The notes below the pieces were generated by a model. The model saw only the letters and a program-made list of their open reading frames with translations, had not been told where the DNA came from and searched no databases. This document shows positions 1-6,043 of a stretch of DNA of 14,380 nucleotides, piece by piece. A program made the position numbers and the translations under genes. This DNA comes from an uncultured Roseburia sp. (lineage in GTDB: Bacteria; Bacillota; Clostridia; Lachnospirales; Lachnospiraceae): assembly GCA_910584215.1 (NCBI GenBank), contig CAJTYI010000082.1:1-14380 (forward strand), in the 5' to 3' direction. Each line of letters begins with the position of its first letter. Within the stretch, counting starts at the first letter, position 1.

Positions 1-200
1 GGCGTCTAGGGGAACTAGAAAACAGCAAAGATTTCTGTCTTTACCGGGACGGACAGACACTACGAGGTAGTTCAACACTGAAAAGACGCGCAACCCGATG
101 CCCCAAACGGCATGCGAGAACCCCTGACGTTTTTCCAGAGGGTCAAAAAACAGGAGCGCCTGCATTATGCTGCCGGCCGGACACCGCATTTACGCTGTGA
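1..200 (+). ncRNA. Possible structured RNA, 5' end cut by window edge
   Basis: No recognisable gene lies here, but the stretch is rich in nested complementary segments. GCGTCT (2-7) pairs with AGACGC (84-89), GAACTA (12-17) with TAGTTC (68-73), and TCTGTC (34-39) with GACAGA (52-57), all in nested order. Next come ATGCC (98-102) with GGCAT (109-113), and ACCCCTG (120-126) with CAGAGGGT (136-143) around one bulged base. Local alternatives compete: CTAG/CTAG at 6-18 and CTAC/GTAG at 60-70. The base composition is clearly GC-richer than the AT-rich stretch that follows. Both strands are also open for about 63 codons (minus strand 189 to 1, ATG start; plus strand 3 to 200), so a protein end cannot be excluded. 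I could not match it to tmRNA, RNase P, SRP RNA or a riboswitch I know. Strand and limits are uncertain. Confidence 0.35.
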
Positions 201-535
201 ATATAAAAAATTTGTATCACTTCCGAATAGAACAGATATGCATAGTTATTCATTTATATGAAATAAAGCTTTCAAGCTCACAACCTATACTTTATTATGC
301 CAGAGAGGTCATAGATTCTATTCTTTAGGAGCAACATTTCCTTCTATAAGTGTAAGTATATATGACTCCACATGAAAATGCAATATACCATGGTAAATAC
401 AGGAATAAATTGGCGAAATTTGGCGAACCGGCTGCTGAGCGCAAAAAATGGAAAGACGCCTGGCGGCGGAAGGGGGAAGGAAGGCGATTTATCAGATAAT
501 ATGAGTGCGCGCAGGTATTTTATGCAAAAAAGGTA
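201..535. other. AT-rich intergenic region, no supported gene
   Basis: Nothing convincing is encoded here. A 63-codon reading frame at 372-563 has no ribosome binding site and its composition drifts along its length. The only pattern I noticed is the direct repeat TTGGCGAA at 410-417 and 420-427, one helical turn apart. A GGA/GGG-rich patch lies at 463-484. The regulator's promoter begins at the right end. Confidence 0.6.
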
Positions 536-564
536 TTGCAAATTTATCTTAGATATACAATAAT
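536..564 (+). promoter_or_regulatory. Predicted sigma-70-type promoter for the LacI-family regulator
   Basis: TTGCAA (536-541) and AATAAT (559-564) are separated by 17 bases, giving 4/6 and 5/6 matches to the consensus. The predicted transcription start is near 571, so the operator-like site at 576-593 falls just downstream of the start. This is a sequence-based prediction only. Confidence 0.5.
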
Positions 565-575
565 AAATAATAAGA

Positions 576-593
576 TGCGCAACCGATTACACA
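576..593. promoter_or_regulatory. Operator-like palindrome upstream of the regulator gene
   Basis: TGCGCAACCGATTACACA matches the perfect palindrome TGCGCAACCGGTTGCGCA at 15 of 18 positions, and all three differences are G to A. The CG-centred inverted repeat is typical of LacI-family operators. It shares CAACCGATT with the site at 1852-1869 in front of the transporter operon. Its place just after the predicted promoter suggests autorepression by the adjacent LacI-family protein. Confidence 0.6.
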
Positions 594-668
594 ATAGGAG
601 AATCGGCGTCTGCAAGCGGGGCGGGCGAGCGTTTTGTGAGAGGATTAGAAAGGTGTGGTTTTTTAGTG

Positions 669-1670
669 ATGGAGGAAAAACATGCAACCACGATCGCCGA
701 TGTGGCGGAGGCGCTCGGCGTGTCAAAGACCACGGTATCGCGCGCGATATCCGGGAAAGGGAGAATTGGTAAAGAGACGAGAGAGAGGGTGCTGGCATAT
801 ATCGAGGAGCACGATTACAGGCCCAATGTGATTGCCAAGGGGCTTGCGCAGTCAAAGACCTATAATATCTGCGTGGTTATGCCCCGTGATTACGAGGTGG
901 TGGACTGGAATTTTTTTCAGGCATGCCTGTTTGGAATTCAGGAGATGGCGGAGACCGCGGGATATGATATTTTACTTACCATGTGCCGCATCAATGATAT
1001 ATCGTCTTTGGAGCGGATTATCGACAACCGGAAAGTGGACGGCGTCATATTGATGCGCACATTTTTGGAAGACCCACAGATCGAGTTTCTTCAGGAGCGC
1101 CAGATACCGTTTGTCACGACCGGCAGTACCAACTATAAAGGGGTCGTGCAGATCGACAACAACCACCGCAGCGCCTGCAAAGAGCTGACGGCGATTATAC
1201 TGATGAAAAATATGCGGCGCGTGGCTTTGATCGGCGAGGATGAGGGGTATGTGGTGACGCAGAGCCGTCTGAACGGTTACCTGGATGCTTACGCGCAGAT
1301 GGGCGTGCCAGTCGACGAGAATCTTCTGTTTTTAAATCCGGAAAACCGTGTGCGTGTGGACAAGACGGTCAACGAGATCTTAGAACAGAAAGTCGACTGT
1401 ATTCTCTGTATGGACGATGCTGTGGCGGGCCGGGTGCTGCGCGTCCTGCGGGAAAAGCAGGTGCAGGTACCGCGGGATGTGCGCGTGGCGTCTTTTTATG
1501 ACAGCACGATATTAAGTGACAACTCTCCGTCTATCACCTCGCTCTCTTTCGACGCCAGGGAGCTGGGCATGACGGCGTGCCGCATGCTGCTCGATCTGAT
1601 GGAGGGGGGGCAGGTGCCGCTTAAGACGCTGCTGCCTTATGAAGTCGTGTTAAAAGAATCGACAAAATAG
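669..1670 (+). CDS. LacI-family transcriptional regulator (likely galacto-oligosaccharide/galactose responsive)
   Basis: This is a 333-residue DNA-binding repressor of the LacI/GalR family, of normal length for the family. The helix-turn-helix is at residues 8-28 (TIADVAEALGVSKTTVSRAI), followed by the hinge segment YRPNVIAKGLAQSKT. The rest is a periplasmic-binding-protein-like effector domain with typical motifs such as VDGVILMR and the late segment IDGANAF-free SFDARELG. I chose ATG 669. GTG 666 is equally possible, since AAAGGTG (649-655) lies 10-13 bases upstream. An upstream GTG at 636 would add 11 residues but has a poor ribosome binding site. The gene sits just upstream of the sugar-transport operon, and paired operator-like sites precede both. 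I infer that it controls the locus and itself; the inducer is not visible from sequence. Confidence 0.93.
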   Translation: MEEKHATTIADVAEALGVSKTTVSRAISGKGRIGKETRERVLAYIEEHDYRPNVIAKGLAQSKTYNICVVMPRDYEVVDWNFFQACLFGIQEMAETAGYDILLTMCRINDISSLERIIDNRKVDGVILMRTFLEDPQIEFLQERQIPFVTTGSTNYKGVVQIDNNHRSACKELTAIILMKNMRRVALIGEDEGYVVTQSRLNGYLDAYAQMGVPVDENLLFLNPENRVRVDKTVNEILEQKVDCILCMDDAVAGRVLRVLREKQVQVPRDVRVASFYDSTILSDNSPSITSLSFDARELGMTACRMLLDLMEGGQVPLKTLLPYEVVLKESTK

Positions 1671-1814
1671 TGCGGCAGTCGGGCAATGTCTGGAGATCGC
1701 GCTGCGGACAACAGGTTTATCGGTTGCACTACGGGAAAACGCTGATCGCAAAACCGGACAGGGAATTGTATAATTTTACCAAATTACAGGGAAATTTATT
1801 ATAAATTATGGACA
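1671..1814. other. Gap after the regulator with a possible auxiliary operator
   Basis: No clear terminator follows the regulator. ATCGGTTGC at 1719-1727 is the inverted core of the operator at 576-593. The surrounding 18 bases (1713-1730) match that site at 12 of 18 positions, so this may be a weak or auxiliary operator about 140 bp from the main one. A consensus TATAAT at 1769-1774 has only a poor -35 (TCGCAA, 1746-1751), so a second promoter here is uncertain. Confidence 0.3.
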
Positions 1815-1843
1815 TTGACACATCAGGGGCGTATGATTATACT
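1815..1843 (+). promoter_or_regulatory. Strong sigma-70-type promoter of the transporter operon
   Basis: A perfect -35 TTGACA (1815-1820) and a near-perfect -10 TATACT (1838-1843) are separated by the ideal 17 bases. The predicted start is near 1850. This leaves an untranslated leader of about 230 bases before the binding-protein gene. Confidence 0.82.
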
Positions 1844-1851
1844 AATCTTAG

Positions 1852-1869
1852 AGGACAACCGATTGCGCA
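1852..1869. promoter_or_regulatory. Operator-like site at the start of the transporter transcript
   Basis: AGGACAACCGATTGCGCA matches the idealised palindrome TGCGCAACCGGTTGCGCA at 14 of 18 positions. It shares CAACCGATT with the site upstream of the regulator (576-593). It lies about 2-20 bases after the predicted transcription start, a classic place for a LacI-type repressor to block transcription. The nested palindrome TTGCGCAA (1863-1870) is an alternative centre. Confidence 0.65.
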
Positions 1870-2080
1870 ACCCGGTGTCATAGTTTCGCAGGTACATTTT
1901 TTTCATGCGTTTTATAGACCGGCAGTTACCGTTTGGAAAGCATAAGCGGAATGTGTTTATAAAACTCATAAAAAGTGAAATAATGCGTATAATAAGTGCC
2001 GGAGAAAGATGTCCGAAACGTAAGATGTTCCAATTACCGAGTTACCATTTTATTACAATAAAAATAGGGAGGACTTTAAC
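1870..2080 (+). other. Long untranslated leader of the binding-protein mRNA
   Basis: This is the rest of the predicted leader of about 230 bases. I see no known riboswitch. It contains a consensus TATAAT at 1988-1993 with only a poor -35 match 17 bases upstream. It also has a run of seven T (1893-1900 area) and a very AT-rich inverted pair (TTTTATT, AATAAAA) just before the ribosome binding site AGGGAGG (2066-2072). The site is 8 bases from the ATG and close to ideal. Confidence 0.45.
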
Positions 2081-3376
2081 ATGAAAAAGAAAGTTTTAAG
2101 CTTACTGTTGTGCGCATCCATGGCAGCGACGGTGTTTGCAGGCTGCGGAGACAAGAAAGATGGGGCGGACAACAACGCAGACGCGAACAATGCGGCAGAC
2201 AATAATCAGGGGGAGAACAACGCACAGGCGCCTGCGACGAGTGACGAGACCGTTACCTTGAAAGTATGGGCGGCTGAGGAAGATCAGAACTTGACGAATG
2301 AGCTGATCGAAGGATTTAAAGCGGCAAATTCGGGACAGAAGTTCGATATCACAGTTGGTGTTGAGTCCGAGTCCACCGCAAAAGATACGATTTTGATTGA
2401 CCCGGAGGCTGCTGCCGATGTGTTTGCATTTGCGAGCGACCAGATTACAGATCTCGTAAAGGCCAATGTATTACAGCCGGTACAGGATGTGGATACGATT
2501 TCAGCCGAAAACGTGGCAGGTTCCGTGGCAGCGGCAACGGTTGACGGTACATTATATGCTTACCCGATGTCGGCGGACAATGGATACTTCTTATTCTATG
2601 ACAGCACGGTAGTAAAAGATCCGACGAACTGGGATGCAATTCTTAGCGATTGTGCGGCAGCAGGCAAAAAGGCCGGCATGGTTATGGCGTCCGGCTGGTA
2701 TAACGCAGGTTTCTTCTATGGCGCTGGCTTTACCACCACATTAAATGCGGACGGCAGCACAACGCTTGACTGGAACGGAACATCCGCAACTGGCATCAAG
2801 GGCACGGATGTTGTACAGGGTATGCTTGATATTGCAGGCAATTCCGCTTTCCTGCCGATCACGGACGGCGATACCGCTAACCAGATCGCGACTGGCAGCC
2901 TTGGAGCTATTATCTCCGGTACATGGGACGCCGATGGTGTGCAGGGAGCGTTCGGTGAAGGTTACGCTGCGACAGTGCTTCCGTCATTCACATGTGCAGG
3001 TCAGCAGGTTCAGATGGGTTCCGCAGCGGGTTACAAGATGCTCGGTGTAAACGCAAACTCCGCACAGGTTGGCTGGGCTATGGAACTGGCAAAATATCTG
3101 ACAAACGAGAGCAGCCAGGCGACACGTTTTGAGCAGAGACAGATTGGACCGTCCAATATCAAAGCAGGCGAGGCTCCGGCAGTTCAGGAGAACATCGCAC
3201 TTGTGGCAGTGACACAGCAGAATGGTTCCAACGGTGTAGTTCAGATGGCTGGCGGCAGTTACTGGGACCCGACCAAGAGCTTTGGTGAGATCATTGCACA
3301 GGGCAATCCGGACGGCACAGATTTACAGGAGTTATTAGACAATTTAGTTGCAGCTACGGCGCAGGCACCACAATAA
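2081..3376 (+). CDS. Lipoprotein extracellular sugar-binding protein (CUT1 ABC transporter)
   Basis: This is a 431-residue solute-binding protein of the MalE/SBP_bac_1 type that captures oligosaccharides outside the membrane for the permeases encoded downstream. It has a lipoprotein signal peptide: a KKK start, a hydrophobic segment, then the lipobox VFAGC with the lipid-modified Cys at residue 22. A low-complexity Asn/Asp/Ala-rich linker follows to about residue 55. The mature domain starts at TVTLKVWAAEEDQNLTNEL and has the usual family length. The ribosome binding site AGGGAGG is 8 bases before the ATG. A terminator-like hairpin directly after the gene probably makes this product more abundant than the permeases, as is usual for such systems. 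Galacto-oligosaccharide specificity is inferred from the GH53, GH2 and galK neighbours; the sequence alone shows only the family. Confidence 0.92.
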   Translation: MKKKVLSLLLCASMAATVFAGCGDKKDGADNNADANNAADNNQGENNAQAPATSDETVTLKVWAAEEDQNLTNELIEGFKAANSGQKFDITVGVESESTAKDTILIDPEAAADVFAFASDQITDLVKANVLQPVQDVDTISAENVAGSVAAATVDGTLYAYPMSADNGYFLFYDSTVVKDPTNWDAILSDCAAAGKKAGMVMASGWYNAGFFYGAGFTTTLNADGSTTLDWNGTSATGIKGTDVVQGMLDIAGNSAFLPITDGDTANQIATGSLGAIISGTWDADGVQGAFGEGYAATVLPSFTCAGQQVQMGSAAGYKMLGVNANSAQVGWAMELAKYLTNESSQATRFEQRQIGPSNIKAGEAPAVQENIALVAVTQQNGSNGVVQMAGGSYWDPTKSFGEIIAQGNPDGTDLQELLDNLVAATAQAPQ

Positions 3377-3449
3377 ATACAGTGGGCAGTGATAAGAATG
3401 TTCATTGCCTGACAATAGAACAGGGGCGTTTGGCCCGATGAGAAATTAG

Positions 3450-3493
3450 AAAACGTCCACATACGGAGAGAAAAACGTGCGTGGACGTTTTTT
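3450..3493 (+). terminator. Intrinsic terminator-like hairpin between binding protein and permeases
   Basis: AAAACGTCCAC (3450-3460) pairs perfectly with GTGGACGTTTT (3481-3491) over 11 bases, with a 20-base loop, and ends in a run of six T (3488-3493). The distal permease genes have no obvious promoter of their own in this gap, so partial read-through is likely. The hairpin would then set a high ratio of binding protein to permease. The long loop makes it weaker than a standard terminator. Confidence 0.7.
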
Positions 3494-3518
3494 GACTATG
3501 AAAGGCAGAGGTGCAAAC

Positions 3519-4976
3519 ATGAGTGAAGAGGGAAAGAGCAAAAAAGAAAACCGCGTGGCTGAGTTTTTTGCCGGGATCGCGGGCTTCTTCAAAGGGTTTG
3601 GCGAGGCGTGCGCCGGGGGTGACGCGGCGGTCAAGGTATCGCTCGTGGTGGCGGGCGCAGGATATTTTGCAAGAAAGCAGATTGTCAAGGGCATCCTGGT
3701 GACACTGCTTGAAATTGCGGTCATCCTTTACCAGGTTTTGATCGGCTTCCCCTATATCGGACAGCTTGGAAATCTGGGCGAAGTACAGCGTGCGCAGGTA
3801 TACAATCCTGAGACGATGAAAAATGAAGTGAACGACTATGACAACTCACTTTTGATTTTGCTGTTTGGTGTGATCAGTCTAAGCCTGCTGGCAGTGGCGA
3901 TCATTTTGTGGATGGCCAATGTAAAAAATACTTACCGTATCCAAAAGCTGGCACAGGAAGGAAAGCATATCAATACATTCCGGGAAGACTTAAGCTCCAT
4001 GCTTAACGATAAGTTTCATTTTACACTTTTGGCGCTTCCGGTGCTTGGAATTATCATTTTTAATGTCATGCCGTTGATCGTCATGGTCTGTATTGCGTTT
4101 ACCAATTACGACCAGAATCATATGCCGCCGGCGATGCTGTTTACCTGGACGGGGCTTAAAAACTTTAGGAGTCTGTTTGAGACGAGCCTGACGATGACCT
4201 TTGGCTATACGTTCCGCAAGATTCTGGTGTGGACTTTGCTGTGGGCGCTTTTGGCGACGGCTACCACTTATTTCGGAGGAATTATTCTCGCCCTGCTCAT
4301 CAACAACAAGGCGACCAAGTTAAAAAAGATGTGGCGCACGCTGTTTGTGGCTGCGATTTCTGTGCCTCAGTTTGTGACCTTGCTGCTGATGCGCAACTTT
4401 TTTGCCAACGCCGGTATCATGAATACGGTCTGTGAAAAAATCGGTCTGACGGGACTGCTACAGAATTTGGGCTGGATTAATACGAATTACATTCCGTTTT
4501 TGACCGACCCCACATGGGCGAAGATTACGATTATTGTCATCAATATCTGGGTCGGCATCCCGTATTTGATGCTGATTGCCACCGGAGTTTTGATGAATAT
4601 ACCGGAGGAGTTAAAGGAGAGCGCGCGCATCGACGGCGCCAATGCTTTCCAGATTTTTCGCAAGATCACGATGCCCTATATGTTCTTTATCACGGGGCCT
4701 TATCTGGTGACGCAGTTTACTGCCAATATCAACAACTTTAACGTGATCTATCTTTTGACGCAGGACATTTACACGACGACGAACCAGAAGATGTCGGCTT
4801 CGTTTGGCAAAGAGATCGACCTTTTGGTGACATGGTTGTATCGTTTGACCAGTGAGCAGTACAATTACAAGATGGCTTCCGTCATCGGTATCTGCGTGTT
4901 TATTGTCTGTGCGTTGTTTACACTATTAGCCTTTAATTTCTTGATTAAGGGAGATAAGGAGGAAACATTCCGATGA
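3519..4976 (+). CDS. ABC sugar-transporter permease, MalF-like
   Basis: This is a 485-residue integral membrane subunit of a CUT1 oligosaccharide importer. It has an N-terminal extension with hydrophobic segments near residues 57-78 and 110-132, before the conserved permease core that starts near residue 165. The cytoplasmic EAA loop that contacts the ATPase is at about residues 363-386 and reads ESARIDGANAFQIF, so the EAA triplet is ESA here and the conserved Gly is residue 373. I chose ATG 3519, preceded by AGAGGTG (3507-3513) with a 5-base gap. A GTG at 3477 would put the start inside the terminator stem. The end overlaps the next permease gene by 4 bases (ATGA), indicating translational coupling. 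No ATPase gene is in the window; in related Firmicutes a shared MsmX-type ATPase encoded elsewhere serves such importers. Confidence 0.93.
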   Translation: MSEEGKSKKENRVAEFFAGIAGFFKGFGEACAGGDAAVKVSLVVAGAGYFARKQIVKGILVTLLEIAVILYQVLIGFPYIGQLGNLGEVQRAQVYNPETMKNEVNDYDNSLLILLFGVISLSLLAVAIILWMANVKNTYRIQKLAQEGKHINTFREDLSSMLNDKFHFTLLALPVLGIIIFNVMPLIVMVCIAFTNYDQNHMPPAMLFTWTGLKNFRSLFETSLTMTFGYTFRKILVWTLLWALLATATTYFGGIILALLINNKATKLKKMWRTLFVAAISVPQFVTLLLMRNFFANAGIMNTVCEKIGLTGLLQNLGWINTNYIPFLTDPTWAKITIIVINIWVGIPYLMLIATGVLMNIPEELKESARIDGANAFQIFRKITMPYMFFITGPYLVTQFTANINNFNVIYLLTQDIYTTTNQKMSASFGKEIDLLVTWLYRLTSEQYNYKMASVIGICVFIVCALFTLLAFNFLIKGDKEETFR

Positions 4977-5821
4977 GAGCAAAGAAAACGATTACTTCGA
5001 TTTTGATTCACGCTGTGCTCGCCATTATGGCAGTGGTCTGGTTAGTTCCGATCGTATGGCTGATTGTTACCTCCTTCAGTGGATTTGACGGAATGAACAC
5101 CAGCAGATTTTTTCCGGAGACATGGTCAATGCGCAATTATACGCGCATTCTTTTCCAGTCCGATACGGTATCCCAGTTTCCGGTCTGGTTTAAAAATACA
5201 TTTATCATTGCGATTTTTACCTGCCTGATTTCCACTTCCTTTGTGCTGATGGTGAGTTATGCGATGAGCTGTATGCGGTTTAAGGGCAGAAAAGCGTTAA
5301 TGAATGCTGCTGTGATGTTACAGCTGTTCCCGGGCTTCTTATCCATGATCGCGATTTATTTTATTTTGAAAGCTGTCAATTTGACGAACAGCCATTTCGG
5401 TATGATTTTAGTCTACTCGGGCGGAGCGGGTCTCGGCTATCTGGTTGCCAAGGGTTTCTTTGATACGATTCCTACCTCCCTGCGCGAGGCTGCTTATCTG
5501 GAGGGCGCTTCCGAGGCGCGGACATTTTTCACGATCGTGCTTCCGCTGTCAAGGCCGATCATCGTATATACGGTCATCAGTTCTTTCCTGGTGCCGTGGA
5601 CTGATTTCGTGTTTGCCAAGATTATTTTAAATTCCGGCATCTCGACCGACTGGACTGTGGCGATCGGACTTTACAACATGCTGCAGCGGCAGCTGCTGCC
5701 AAACTACTTCTCAAGATTCTGCGCCGGCGGCGTGCTTGTCGGTATTCCGATCGGTATTTTATTTATCATTATGCAGAAGTTCTATGTTGAGGGTATTACA
5801 GGAGGTTCCGTAAAAGGATAA
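4973..5821 (+). CDS. ABC sugar-transporter permease, MalG-like
   Basis: This is the second membrane subunit of the importer: 282 residues, usual MalG length. A first membrane segment lies near residues 8-33, with several more through the protein. The EAA loop is at about residues 167-195 (PTSLREAAYLEGASEARTFF), with the EAA triplet at 172-174 and the conserved Gly at 178. The start codon overlaps the stop of the MalF-like gene in an ATGA junction, so the two are made together. A GGAGG ribosome binding site lies inside the end of the upstream gene. Two strong hairpins follow the stop codon. Confidence 0.94.
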   Translation: MRAKKTITSILIHAVLAIMAVVWLVPIVWLIVTSFSGFDGMNTSRFFPETWSMRNYTRILFQSDTVSQFPVWFKNTFIIAIFTCLISTSFVLMVSYAMSCMRFKGRKALMNAAVMLQLFPGFLSMIAIYFILKAVNLTNSHFGMILVYSGGAGLGYLVAKGFFDTIPTSLREAAYLEGASEARTFFTIVLPLSRPIIVYTVISSFLVPWTDFVFAKIILNSGISTDWTVAIGLYNMLQRQLLPNYFSRFCAGGVLVGIPIGILFIIMQKFYVEGITGGSVKG

Positions 5822-5842
5822 GTATAACGGGGTAAGATTATG

Positions 5843-5886
5843 ACAGAGGTCTGCAGTTTGTGTAAGCGAAATATGCAGACCTCTGT
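5843..5886 (+). terminator. 13-bp perfect stem-loop after the permease genes, no T-tract
   Basis: ACAGAGGTCTGCA (5843-5855) pairs perfectly with TGCAGACCTCTGT (5874-5886) around an 18-base loop, starting 22 bases after the MalG-like stop. No T-run follows (GTATGAAATATAACG), so it is not a typical intrinsic terminator. It may be an mRNA 3'-end stabiliser, a processing barrier or a weak terminator. Confidence 0.5.
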
Positions 5887-5971
5887 GTATGAAATATAAC
5901 GATTTGGATTACAGTCGCTATGCGTGACAAGTAAATATCATAAACAAAGCAATTTGAAGTTGCGAAGCAGC

Positions 5972-6003
5972 GTGTAAAGAATTACGGGGTAATTCTTTTA
6001 CAC
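5972..6003 (+). promoter_or_regulatory. 14-bp stem-loop in the leader of the 617-residue gene
   Basis: GTGTAAAGAATTAC (5972-5985) pairs with GTAATTCTTTTACAC (5989-6003) around a GGG loop, with one bulged T in the right arm. A second small hairpin, GCCGC (6015-6019) with GCGGC (6024-6028), follows and ends 15 bases before the ATG at 6044. No T-tract follows the first hairpin, and I see no clear promoter between 5887 and 5971. The hairpins may mark an mRNA processing site or control translation of the next gene. Confidence 0.4.
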
Positions 6004-6043
6004 TGAATTAAAATGCCGCTTGCGCGGCGGAATGTGAGGAAAT

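Noticed and set aside
86..99. Another operator copy (GCGCAACCCGAT)
   Set aside because: It needs an inserted base to match CAACCGATT and lies within the putative structured RNA, away from a promoter.
1..189. Minus-strand 63-codon open frame running off the left edge
   Set aside because: It starts at an ATG directly after a stop with no ribosome binding site, and the region is better explained by paired RNA segments; kept only as an alternative.
372..563. Small 63-codon reading frame upstream of the regulator
   Set aside because: There is no ribosome binding site and no recognisable motif, and its end overlaps the predicted regulator promoter.
3477..3518. GTG start for the MalF-like permease
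   Set aside because: It falls inside the terminator stem and lacks a ribosome binding site, whereas ATG 3519 has one.
5858..5873. CcpA (cre) site, TGTAAGCGAAATAT; also TGAAAGCGGGATTACA near 8167
   Set aside because: Each keeps only one good half of the cre consensus, so catabolite control cannot be claimed from them.
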